From assembly GCA_964462785.1 (NCBI GenBank), contig CAYWZA010000003.1, forward strand, positions 1 through 64,000: a stretch of 64,000 nucleotides of DNA. Reading direction: 5' to 3'. Positions 1-6,905 of the stretch are shown one piece after another. Source of the stretch: JACQKA01 sp964462785. Its GTDB lineage: Bacteria > Patescibacteriota > Minisyncoccia > Phycocordibacterales > UBA2100. Each line of letters opens with the position of its first letter. The first letter of the stretch is position 1. Position numbers and translations under genes: made by a program. The notes beneath the pieces were generated by a model that saw only the letters and a list, made by a program, of their open reading frames with translations, was not told the DNA's origin and searched no databases.

Positions 1-50
1 ACACTAGGCTGGTAATGTACAAGGTTGGTGTTCAAAAATATGGGGGAGGG

Positions 51-392
51 TCAAAATTCCTCACCGAAATCCTTCAGAAGTTCGAAGTCGAACTCACCAA
101 GATTCTTGTTAAGTCGTACATTCAGTTCTTTCTCTTTCTCAATGTCAGGGATGTTCACGTAGACCACGGGCATCTCAGTGAAGCCGAGGTCTTTGGCGAC
201 CTTCAATCGGAAGTGTCCGCCGATAACAGTGTTCATCCGCTCCTTTGCGGAGTTACAAATGATAGGGTCAACCAATCCGAATCTAGTAATCGATTCTTTA
301 AGCGCATTAGTTTGCGCTTCATTCCACTTGCGTGGGTTGTATGTACTCGGGTTTAGAGAACCAACGGGTACATATGTAACTTTCATGTCCAT
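51..392 (-). CDS. ParB-like N-terminal domain protein
   Basis: A 113-residue protein that matches the ParB/sulfiredoxin-like nucleotide-binding domain. It begins with the typical strand and loop 'VGSLNPSTYNPRKW', has 'TRFGLVDPIICN' in the middle and the signature box 'VIGGHFRLKVAKDLG' around residues 57-71, and ends shortly after 'RLNKNLGEFD'. The HTH and dimerisation domains of a chromosome-segregation ParB are missing, so it is more like the stand-alone ParB-domain proteins found in phages and next to DNA methyltransferases. It lies on the same strand as the restriction-modification genes and shares their AT-rich composition, which suggests one acquired block. The biochemical role is not visible. 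Confidence 0.75.
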   Translation of the reverse strand: MDMKVTYVPVGSLNPSTYNPRKWNEAQTNALKESITRFGLVDPIICNSAKERMNTVIGGHFRLKVAKDLGFTEMPVVYVNIPDIEKEKELNVRLNKNLGEFDFELLKDFGEEF

Positions 393-689
393 ATGTTTTT
401 TGTTGAGTTAAATTCATAAATCCGTTAGTTCTCAATTAGTTAAATAAAAAACGGCGCGCTTGTAGCGACATGAGATTTAGAATCGACCTATCTCAAGTCA
501 CTCAATCAGCTTCACCGTTAGTATCTTCTTTCGAAGTATTTTAAGTATGAGTGATTCTTTTTTTATCCGCAAATAGAGTTTTGCAACGATGGTAAATTAC
601 AAAAATGGCGACGAAATTTTTGCAGAATGCTCACCAAGAATCACCTGCAACTATCGTAAATTGGGGCTGTGGATATCTATGAAGGTTAG
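393..689. other. AT-rich intergenic region
   Basis: About 300 bases separate the ParB-like gene from the restriction enzyme gene. The end next to the ParB-like gene is very AT-rich and probably contains its promoter. A 38-codon open frame on the plus strand starts at 589, but nothing supports it as a gene. No convincing RNA or repeat was seen. Confidence 0.5.
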
Positions 690-1499
690 CTACCCCCTAA
701 CCTGATTAACAGTTTCAGCAATCACATCTAAAATTTCCTCCATTGTATTCTGTCCACCACTGAGAAAATCCCAAAATTCAGAAGCTATTAAAATTTCATC
801 ATGCGCAAAAAACTTTTTGAATTCGATTAGATAATCAAAAAATCTTGTTTTATCAAAACCTGTTGGTGTTGGAGAAGTGGGGTCAAAAGGAAAACCAACT
901 AAAAATCGTACCCTCTTACCGGAATGCTGTAATTTAAGCGCTGCTTTTCCATATAAAATCTTTTGCTTTTCTCCACGGCCCTCTCCTGAGTTTGGACGGA
1001 CAGACTTTAATTCTATCGCAATGATTTCATCATCCTCTTCAATAAAAGTATCGACAGTAAAAGGGAGAGAGTCAATTTCTGCGTCTTGTGGATCAAATGT
1101 AAGCACCAGATCATCTTCTCGAATCAAATCTGGTAAATGCGTCCCTGCCTTTAGGTCGCGAATAATGTTCTCAATGTGCTCTGCCTGAGTTCTTTTTACC
1201 TTAAGTCTATAAGAGTCTGTAAATTTACGCTTATACCCCCCTGATAAAATATGAGATATATTCTCAAAACCACTACCAAGTGAGGTATTTAGTCCGTGAA
1301 GCCAGCTGGCAATTGCAACAAGATACGGTGTCTCGATATTTAGCGAGCCGAGGCGCTCGTTGAAACATTCAAGAAAAGCCGTATGAAATGGGGCGTTACG
1401 AATTTCTGCACCGACTTCGGGAAAATTTTCTATTCTGCGCAAAAGAATATCTTTTACAACTTCGCTTATTCTATTTTTTTGATCTTGAGTTAAAGCCAT
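690..1499 (-). CDS. TdeIII-like type II restriction endonuclease
   Basis: This 269-residue protein resembles the TdeIII/MjaII family of type II restriction enzymes, whose characterised members recognise GGNCC. The family-like block 'AIELKSVRPNSGEGRGEKQK' lies near residues 165-185. It contains the E-x-K of a PD-(D/E)xK nuclease core, and a candidate metal-binding Asp lies just before it in 'PFTVDTFIEEDDE'. The length fits the family. The gene follows the methyltransferase gene on the minus strand with a 3-base gap, as expected for a coupled restriction-modification pair. Base composition is clearly more AT-rich than the rest of the window. The specificity is inferred only from family resemblance. 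Confidence 0.75.
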   Translation of the reverse strand: MALTQDQKNRISEVVKDILLRRIENFPEVGAEIRNAPFHTAFLECFNERLGSLNIETPYLVAIASWLHGLNTSLGSGFENISHILSGGYKRKFTDSYRLKVKRTQAEHIENIIRDLKAGTHLPDLIREDDLVLTFDPQDAEIDSLPFTVDTFIEEDDEIIAIELKSVRPNSGEGRGEKQKILYGKAALKLQHSGKRVRFLVGFPFDPTSPTPTGFDKTRFFDYLIEFKKFFAHDEILIASEFWDFLSGGQNTMEEILDVIAETVNQVRG

Positions 1500-1502
1500 A
1501 AA

Positions 1503-3077
1503 TTATTTTGATTTAAAATGAAAAATTATTTCGGAATATGGATTCCTGTCTCGCTCCGTTCGATTCAAAACGGGTCTTTTAAATTGATTGACAATCTTCA
1601 TCCCAGATTTTTCCGCAATTTCTGGATAGAGATTATATTTATCATTTGCTACAAGGAAAATATCATAATCATCTTTTAGATATTTCTTACAGTTATTTAG
1701 CACATCGGCTATTCCTTGAGAATATGACCTGCGTGCCTCCTGTCCTTGTCCTTTGAAAAGAGGGCCAATTTCTAAATCATCTTTTCTTTTAAATCCTAAC
1801 AAATCGTAAGCATAGGCGTGTTGTTCGTGATAATCTATTTGCCCAACATACGGAGGAGAGCAAAATATACCCGAAATTTTTTGTTTTTTCAGAATCTTTG
1901 CAAATTCATGGTTTTGTTTCTCAACTTTTTCAAAAATATCAACAAACCTTGAGTCGCCAGTAATAGCCGAATAGTGAGCTGGTTTTCGCAACCTTTCAAA
2001 TTCTTTAATTCTTGAAACCGTGTCATATGCATAGCGATTAAGCATTGTTTTTATAGAAAACAACGGCTTGCAAATCTTTTTGTGCTTATAGCAATAATAT
2101 GTAGTTAATTGTGGCTCTTTTAGGGTAGCGAGATCACTGTGTGTCGTGGCTCGGCACGATCTAATTGTTCGACTCAAAATCAGAGCCAAAATCTTTTTTG
2201 TTTTTATGTCTTTTTCTTGTTTTATAGTATTAAAAACATGATCAATTTCTTTTCTCACATTATCCATAAACCAAGTATCTAAAAATGAATCGGTTTTATC
2301 CTGTTTCAGCTTTATTGAATATTTCTTTAGTAATTTCTGGTATATAGGTAAAAACTCTTTCTCTTTTTCAGAAGAGAATATTTTCTCATTAAAATTACCT
2401 TGATTTAATTTATATTTGAAATCTGAGCCGGGAAAATGCTTATTATTAAACTTTGCGAGCTCTGCCAACAGCTCTGTTTCAAATTCTTGAATTTTATTAT
2501 CGTGCTCAAAAGTATCTATTGCCGCGAGCATTTTTTTTATCGCTTTTTGCAGATAATCGTGATCATAGTTTGTTGCTTTGCAACTTGCAATCATGCAATT
2601 AAACTCAGACACATCAATACCAACGGAATGAATACCCATTTCTAGTGCTTGAATAATTGTTGTGCCTGAACCCAGAAAAGGATCAAGAACTATATCGCCA
2701 GTTTTAAAATAAACATCCTTTTTAAAATCATCAGTATGTGAATCAATAAAATATTCGACGAGTTGAGGAATGTATTTTCCTTTATAAGGGTGAAGTCGGT
2801 GGACATGCTTCGTGGTATCTTTCTCACGTAAATTATCAAAGGAAAGCGTCCAGTTTAAATCATTCCCCAAGTTCTTTTTCCAGCTGATTTCGCGTTTCCC
2901 GTTATATGATTCGTAATATTTTTTTAGATCACCCAAATCAACCATCGTGGAGCCATTTTCACCATGTTTTTTTACCTTGCCATATTGCACGAGGTAGGAA
3001 ATATTTGTCGGTGAAACCTCCTTTTCAAGGTAATCAGTAGCCCACTTTGATGCTTCGGGTATTGATACTAGTGACAT
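1503..3077 (-). CDS. DNA methyltransferase of the restriction-modification pair
   Basis: A 524-residue S-adenosylmethionine-dependent DNA methyltransferase that should protect the host from the adjacent endonuclease. Residues 1-60 look like a winged-helix or HTH segment. 'HRLHPYKGKYIPQLVEYFI' precedes the AdoMet motif 'DPFLGSGTT' near residue 132. The catalytic motif 'SPPY' follows much later, near residue 408, in 'GIFCSPPYVGQIDYHE'. The S-P-P-Y form is typical of N4-cytosine enzymes, and motif I comes before motif IV. The long middle section, rich in Lys and Glu, probably holds the target-recognition domain. It is the first gene of the pair and shares its AT-rich composition. Confidence 0.8.
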   Translation of the reverse strand: MSLVSIPEASKWATDYLEKEVSPTNISYLVQYGKVKKHGENGSTMVDLGDLKKYYESYNGKREISWKKNLGNDLNWTLSFDNLREKDTTKHVHRLHPYKGKYIPQLVEYFIDSHTDDFKKDVYFKTGDIVLDPFLGSGTTIIQALEMGIHSVGIDVSEFNCMIASCKATNYDHDYLQKAIKKMLAAIDTFEHDNKIQEFETELLAELAKFNNKHFPGSDFKYKLNQGNFNEKIFSSEKEKEFLPIYQKLLKKYSIKLKQDKTDSFLDTWFMDNVRKEIDHVFNTIKQEKDIKTKKILALILSRTIRSCRATTHSDLATLKEPQLTTYYCYKHKKICKPLFSIKTMLNRYAYDTVSRIKEFERLRKPAHYSAITGDSRFVDIFEKVEKQNHEFAKILKKQKISGIFCSPPYVGQIDYHEQHAYAYDLLGFKRKDDLEIGPLFKGQGQEARRSYSQGIADVLNNCKKYLKDDYDIFLVANDKYNLYPEIAEKSGMKIVNQFKRPVLNRTERDRNPYSEIIFHFKSK

Positions 3078-3095
3078 AAGTTTATTTTATCAGAT

Positions 3096-3731
3096 TTATT
3101 TGACTATTGGCTTCTTAATTACCTCAACTACTTTTCCATTGACTAAAATATTGTCATCTTCGTGAACAAAAATGGGAGAATATTCTTGTGTTGACTCAGA
3201 CATTAGAAGAATTTGTGAGTTCTTGCTGTCCCAAACATATTTTTTTATGTTTGCCATATTATCAATTATAGAAACAATGTAATCGCCGTCACGGGGCACC
3301 ACAGAACCACTGTCAACAATGACAAAATCTCCTTCCTCAATATTTTTTCCATTGATAGAAGCTTTATTCAAAGAATTTCCCTCGGCTCGAAGTGCAAAGA
3401 GATGTTCCTTTTTAGGTAAAAGTTTCTTAGATATCTTTAAGTACCCCTCTATGTTTTCTTCCGCATATATTGTCCGTGGCCCACAATTAGCTGAACCCAT
3501 AATTGGTACAGATATAAACAAATTTGAACTACTTACTTTGCCACTGACCCTACTTATTAAAGCTTTGTTTTTATCGACAACAATAAAACCCTTCCGTTCA
3601 AGTTGAAAAAGATGATGCTTTATTTTTTGGGGGAGCTTCTCGTCAATAAGTGCTCCTATATCCCGTAAGGTCATGCCACCTATATTTTTTGTCTCGATCA
3701 ATCGCAAGAGTTTTTCTTGTATTGGATGCAT
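3096..3731 (-). CDS. LexA-like S24 family transcriptional repressor
   Basis: A 211-residue regulator with a winged-helix N-terminus (residues 1-55, 'TLRDIGALIDEKLPQKIKHH') and a C-terminal S24/LexA self-cleaving peptidase domain. The likely nucleophile is S120 in 'RAEGNSLNKASI' and the general base K163 in 'NMANIKKY'. 'GDFVIVDSG' is the usual strand between them. The self-cleavage bond would be Cys83-Gly84 in 'SANCGPRTIYAEE', where LexA has Ala-Gly. It lies immediately upstream of the methyltransferase on the same strand (18-base gap), so it may control the restriction-modification genes. A -10-like TATACT ends six bases before the ATG, so the mRNA is probably leaderless. Confidence 0.8.
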   Translation of the reverse strand: MHPIQEKLLRLIETKNIGGMTLRDIGALIDEKLPQKIKHHLFQLERKGFIVVDKNKALISRVSGKVSSSNLFISVPIMGSANCGPRTIYAEENIEGYLKISKKLLPKKEHLFALRAEGNSLNKASINGKNIEEGDFVIVDSGSVVPRDGDYIVSIIDNMANIKKYVWDSKNSQILLMSESTQEYSPIFVHEDDNILVNGKVVEVIKKPIVK

Positions 3732-3735
3732 AGGT

Positions 3736-3753
3736 ACAGTATACGTGTTCTGT
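3736..3753 (-). promoter_or_regulatory. Promoter and possible operator of the S24 repressor gene
   Basis: The minus-strand -10 TATACT occupies 3738-3743, six bases from the start codon. It lies inside an imperfect inverted repeat, ACAG-N10-CTGT (3736-3753), which would be a suitable autoregulatory operator. Binding is inferred only from position. Confidence 0.4.
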
Positions 3754-3879
3754 CAAAAGTAATCAACAAGTTGTCCACAGATATGACAGAGTTGACAGGA
3801 TATATCTGCAGGTGAGAAAATATAGGCACGTCCTCGGTGTCGACGGGCTCTTAATAATAACGGTAGTCAGAACAACTTC

Positions 3880-4170
3880 ATGGCATTCGTACAACAAGCA
3901 CCAAGACTCTTCACGAAGCAAAACATCGAGGCAATAACCCCAAACCAATACGGTGTGTACGGCATATTCAGCCAAAATCGCTGGATTTACGTTGGTAAGG
4001 GTGATATTCGCACAAGACTCCTCTCTCACCTGAATGGTGATAACCCGCTCATTCTTAGAGCTGGTCCCACACATTGGGTAGATGAGGTTTGTGCAGATCC
4101 GCAGATGAGTGTTCGTGAGAAGCAATTAATACTGGAACTACAGCCAGTCTGTAACCAGAAAGTCGGTTAA
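3880..4170 (+). CDS. GIY-YIG-like small nuclease-domain protein
   Basis: This 96-residue protein has the opening strands of a GIY-YIG nuclease: 'YGVYGIF' (residues 27-33) followed by 'WIYVGKGDIRTRLLSHL' (about 39-55), which contains the Arg expected on the catalytic helix. A Glu in 'SVREKQLILELQP' could be the metal ligand at the end of the domain. It is short, the size of a minimal catalytic domain with no DNA-binding extension. It is divergent from the S24 repressor and is followed 25 bases later by a small basic protein. Such proteins are often carried by mobile DNA, which fits this AT-rich block. Confidence 0.65.
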   Translation: MAFVQQAPRLFTKQNIEAITPNQYGVYGIFSQNRWIYVGKGDIRTRLLSHLNGDNPLILRAGPTHWVDEVCADPQMSVREKQLILELQPVCNQKVG

Positions 4171-4195
4171 ATTATTAGCACTAAGCAGTTTTCGC

Positions 4196-4402
4196 ATGGC
4201 AAAATATAATCGCAACGCGGGCAAACACTGGACACCACAAGAAGAGCACAAACTTGTCCAAATGGCTCACGGGAATACCCCAACCCGAGTTATCGGACTT
4301 AAACTTGGAAGACCTGCCGGTGGGGTAACTTCAAAGGCTCAAGAATTGAAAGTGAGTCTCAGACCAGTAAATCAGTCGCCCTACAACCGAAGAAAGAAAT
4401 AA
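4196..4402 (+). CDS. Small basic SANT/Myb-like or GcrA-like protein
   Basis: A 68-residue, strongly basic protein I do not recognise with certainty. 'HWTPQEEHKLVQMAHGNTPT' followed by 'RVIGLKLGRPAGGVTSKA' resembles the first two helices of SANT/Myb-like or GcrA-type DNA-binding domains, where a W-T-x-x-E-x-x-x-L motif begins the first helix. The tail 'SPYNRRKK' is basic. It sits 25 bases after the GIY-YIG gene in the same direction and may be co-transcribed. The DNA-binding role is inferred from the helix pattern only. Confidence 0.5.
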   Translation: MAKYNRNAGKHWTPQEEHKLVQMAHGNTPTRVIGLKLGRPAGGVTSKAQELKVSLRPVNQSPYNRRKK

Positions 4403-4745
4403 CTTTCGTGGGTACTTGGAAAAAGCGACCTAGTAGTTAGAGCTTGATCGCCTGAGGTTGTCGGAATTGTCAAAACGGTAAATTGGCTTGGCTGAGATAG
4501 CGATCGAAAGGCGCACCTTCTCGAAACACCCCTTGATGGGGTGTTTTTCGTTCACTAGACACTTTTCAATCCTTTTATAGTGTCTATCGTGTCTATTGAG
4601 ACCGACCCACATGCCTCAAATTCGCAAGTGGAGAAATCCCTCAAAAACCCTTACAATGATTGGTATGTACGGGCACTTAACCCAAATTCACCGCAGATAG
4701 AAACTTCGAGTTCGGACTGGCTGAACATCTTAAGAAAAAATCACT
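4403..4745. other. Intergenic region with a terminator and no clear gene
   Basis: The stretch after the small basic gene contains a possible long-range stem (GATCGC near 4446 and GCGATC near 4500) and then a strong terminator-like hairpin at 4522-4548. From 4580 an open frame runs into the DUF1697 fragment in another frame. Its product resembles nothing I know, so it is not called. The region marks the right edge of the AT-rich block. Confidence 0.4.
4522..4548 (+). terminator. Intrinsic terminator
   Basis: The stem AAACACCCC / GGGGTGTTT has a short loop and is followed by T residues on the plus strand. It is placed to end transcription of the two small genes at 3880-4402. Confidence 0.65.
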
Positions 4746-4889
4746 ATGAAATATGTCGCACTGCTGCGGGGTATCAACGTTGGCGGCAACAATATCATCA
4801 AGATGACAGCGCTCAAGGCATGTTTTGAAGACATGGGATTTAGTAATGTCCGGACCGTGATCGCGAGCGGCAATGTTCTTTTTGAATCC
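4746..4889 (+). pseudogene. DUF1697 protein, 5' fragment
   Basis: The first 48 codons encode the conserved start of a DUF1697 protein ('KYVALLRGINVGGNNIIKM' and 'VRTVIASGNVLF'). Intact members are about 180 residues. After 'VLFES' the similarity ends abruptly. The frame then runs into sequence that is the reverse complement of a different gene fragment and stops at 4994. The remaining two thirds of DUF1697 are absent, so this is a truncated remnant. Confidence 0.6.
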
Positions 4890-4894
4890 CGGGG

Positions 4895-4981
4895 CAGCGC
4901 CGCGACACTAATACCCGGCACAATATTCACCGTCAGATATACAGCAACTGCGAGCGCGAGCAAGCGGATGATGAAAGACAT
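4895..4981 (-). pseudogene. Phage-holin-family (PF04020-like) membrane protein, 5' fragment
   Basis: Read on the minus strand, an ATG at 4981 begins 'SFIIRLLALAVAVYLTVNIV' and continues 'PGISV', the typical opening of small four-helix holin-family membrane proteins. Similarity stops after about 29 residues, exactly where the DUF1697 fragment on the other strand begins. A TAAGAT hexamer ends six bases before the ATG, so the promoter survives. A deletion or rearrangement fused the two 5' ends tail to tail. Confidence 0.5.
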
Positions 4982-5014
4982 GTTTTTATCTTAACACGAT
5001 GTTATGCTGTGTTG

Positions 5015-5548
5015 ATGAAGAAAGTCATTGTCGCAACTGCTGTGTTCATCCTTGTTATCGTCGGGCTCTTTGTGTTTAATGCATATACCTATACTGAAAA
5101 TCCTGCAGATGAGGGTCTTTTCACCGATTACAAAACCGGGCGCTATCTGATAAGTGGCACACCAATGCAACTTGGCATGAATGGCGTACGATATTTTGGT
5201 AACGAAGTACTGGCTGATATCGATAACGACGGGGATCAGGATGTTGCATTTTTAATAACGCAGGAGCGCGGTGAGGATGGGGTGCGCTTTTTCCTTGCGG
5301 GGGCACTTAAGGAGGAGGGTGGGTATCGCGGATCGCAAGCAATGATGATCGGTGACAACATCGCCCCACAAACCACCGAATGGCGCGATGGTTTGGTGCT
5401 TATCAATTTTGCGGAGCGCAGAGCCAATGAACCGCTCACCACGCCGCCACACATGGGCAGAAGCATCTACGCAAAGTACTCCCCCACCGCCAACGACTTT
5501 GGCGAGGTGGTGCAAAATTTCGAGGGCGAATCCGCAAACGGACGGTGA
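5015..5548 (+). CDS. Exported or membrane-anchored protein with a Ca-loop-like motif
   Basis: A 177-residue protein of unknown function. An N-terminal hydrophobic segment ('KVIVATAVFILVIVGLFVF') anchors or exports it. The sequence 'LADIDNDGDQDVAFLITQE' near residues 72-90 is a D-x-D-x-D-G calcium-loop pattern, as in FG-GAP/VCBS repeats, but it occurs only once. No enzymatic motif is visible. The ATG at 5015 is chosen because a -10 TATGCT (5003-5008) ends exactly six bases before it; an earlier GTG at 5009 would fall inside the promoter spacing. It is divergent from the holin-like fragment. Confidence 0.6.
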   Translation: MKKVIVATAVFILVIVGLFVFNAYTYTENPADEGLFTDYKTGRYLISGTPMQLGMNGVRYFGNEVLADIDNDGDQDVAFLITQERGEDGVRFFLAGALKEEGGYRGSQAMMIGDNIAPQTTEWRDGLVLINFAERRANEPLTTPPHMGRSIYAKYSPTANDFGEVVQNFEGESANGR

Positions 5549-5575
5549 ACACATTCAGACTGGTATCATATACAT

Positions 5576-5902
5576 ATGGATCTTACACAAAAACACTGCG
5601 TGCCATGCGAGGGTGGTGTGATGCCGCTTTTCAAACAGGACGCCGAGGAGATGCTGAAGCAGATACCGGAATGGACGCTCTGGCCTGATGCGAAAACAAT
5701 TTCGCGAGAGTTTTCTTTTAAGGATTTTAAGGGCGCATTTGCGTTTGCGACGAAAGTCGCCGAGCTTGCCGAAGCCGAGGGGCACCACCCCGATATGCTC
5801 ATTTCATGGGGCAAGGTCGGCATTGAGCTTTCGACACACGCGATCGGCGGTCTCTCGGAAAATGATTTCATACTTGCAGCGAAAATAGATGCAGTGGTAT
5901 AG
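5576..5902 (+). CDS. 4a-hydroxytetrahydrobiopterin dehydratase (PCD/DCoH family)
   Basis: A 108-residue protein matching pterin-4a-carbinolamine dehydratase, which dehydrates 4a-hydroxytetrahydropterin. The diagnostic block is 'EAEGHHPDMLISWGKVGIEL' (about residues 66-85), with the catalytic His pair H-H-P-D, followed by 'STHAIGGLSENDF', the usual end of the fold. Length is normal. No aromatic amino acid hydroxylase is nearby, so the substrate here is unclear, and in bacteria such proteins can have other roles. A TATCAT hexamer (5564-5569) lies six bases before the ATG, suggesting a leaderless transcript. Confidence 0.85.
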   Translation: MDLTQKHCVPCEGGVMPLFKQDAEEMLKQIPEWTLWPDAKTISREFSFKDFKGAFAFATKVAELAEAEGHHPDMLISWGKVGIELSTHAIGGLSENDFILAAKIDAVV

Positions 5903-5977
5903 CCGCCGGTGCGGGTAAAAAAATTTTCTATCCACATCCCTCTCTAGCGCGTGCATGCAGAGCGCTATACTGAATGC

Positions 5978-6250
5978 ATGATGTATAACAATGATTTCGG
6001 GGGCGGAGCAATGATGGGTCAGGAGGCGTTTAATCTGCCGTTCTTTGATCCGACGTGGTTCATTATTTTCCTGCTCTGGACGCTCGTCTGGAAAGGGCTC
6101 GCGCTCTGGCATGCCGCACAGCGCGAGGATAAGCTCTGGTTCATTGCCCTCCTCGTCATCAATACCGCCGGACTGCTTGAAATTATTTATTTGTTCTTCG
6201 TAGCGAAAAAGAAATTCACCGATTTGTTTCCGGTGGGAGAGATTAAATAG
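5978..6250 (+). CDS. DUF5652 family small membrane protein
   Basis: A 90-residue integral membrane protein. 'FFDPTWFIIFLLWTLVWKGL' and 'WFIALLVINTAGLLEIIYLF' are two transmembrane helices joined by 'ALWHAAQREDKL', the pattern of DUF5652, a family common in Parcubacteria and related groups. The function is unknown. The ATG at 5978 is preferred over a GTG at 5951 because TATACT (5966-5971) ends six bases before it and lies inside the longer version. The gene ends at a bidirectional terminator shared with the rhodanese gene. Confidence 0.75.
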   Translation: MMYNNDFGGGAMMGQEAFNLPFFDPTWFIIFLLWTLVWKGLALWHAAQREDKLWFIALLVINTAGLLEIIYLFFVAKKKFTDLFPVGEIK

Positions 6251-6262
6251 GTACTCCAATTG

Positions 6263-6297
6263 AAAAACCACCCCATGTTCATGGGGTGGTTGGTTTT
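6263..6297. terminator. Bidirectional intrinsic terminator
   Basis: The hairpin ACCACCCCAT / ATGGGGTGGT is flanked by an A run on the left and TTGGTTTT on the right. It serves the convergent DUF5652 and rhodanese genes; the rhodanese stop codon lies inside it. Confidence 0.7.
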
Positions 6298-6821
6298 CTG
6301 CGTTCGCTGTTGTTTCTTCGCCGACTTTTTCGCTCATCTGGTACACTGCCAAGTCCGCCAGACAAATTCACCGGTCGAAAGCCGAGCTCGAGAAGTATCT
6401 CGCATGCGCGCTCACTACGCACACCACCAGCACACATAACCAATACTTCCCCTGTCCTATTTTTTTCCTCAGACACCCATTTGAGCTGCGAAGATGCTTT
6501 CACATCAGTCCGAAATTGCTCCTCGTTTTTATAATCAAACGGAATGTATGCTATGACAGTATTGCCTGAAAATCGCAGCCATACGTCCTGCGTCTCCGCA
6601 TCTGAGCGCACATCGAGTATGCACGGTGAGGAATGCCCATTGAGATACGTTCCCAGCGCGTCTGCTTCACTGCTGGGAAACGGTTTCCGTATTTTCAGGA
6701 CATTAGGGATTTTCGGAATATTGGGAACACGAACCGTGGGTGGCATATTGACACCTTTCCGTGCCATCCAAAGCGCGACACCGACAATGACTATTGTCAC
6801 TAGTGCCGAAACAAGCAGCAT
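6279..6821 (-). CDS. Membrane-anchored rhodanese-domain protein
   Basis: A 180-residue protein with an N-terminal transmembrane helix ('LLVSALVTIVIVGVALWMA') and a C-terminal rhodanese domain. The domain starts at 'PCILDVRSDAE', the conserved D-V-R strand. It carries the active-site loop 'VMCAGGVRSERACEILLELG' with the persulfide-forming Cys of C-x-G-G-x-R-S, and ends with 'LSGGL'. Such single-domain proteins transfer sulfur or act as redox/phosphatase-like modules; the substrate cannot be told. The ATG at 6821 follows an AGGGAGG ribosome binding site. The gene converges on the DUF5652 gene. Confidence 0.8.
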   Translation of the reverse strand: MLLVSALVTIVIVGVALWMARKGVNMPPTVRVPNIPKIPNVLKIRKPFPSSEADALGTYLNGHSSPCILDVRSDAETQDVWLRFSGNTVIAYIPFDYKNEEQFRTDVKASSQLKWVSEEKNRTGEVLVMCAGGVRSERACEILLELGFRPVNLSGGLGSVPDERKSRRRNNSERRKPTTP

Positions 6822-6905
6822 ATTCGCCTCCCTATGTAACGATCTGTTCCCATCCTAGCAGAACCGCGACTAGTGTACACACTGTGACATTGCTACAATC
6901 CTTCC

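Noticed and set aside
4430..4520. Decayed tRNA or small RNA before the terminator
   Set aside because: A D-arm-like stretch is present, but no T arm or acceptor pairing could be found.
4580..4828. 82-codon open frame overlapping the start of the DUF1697 fragment
   Set aside because: Its second half is the DUF1697 sequence in the wrong frame and its first half resembles nothing known.
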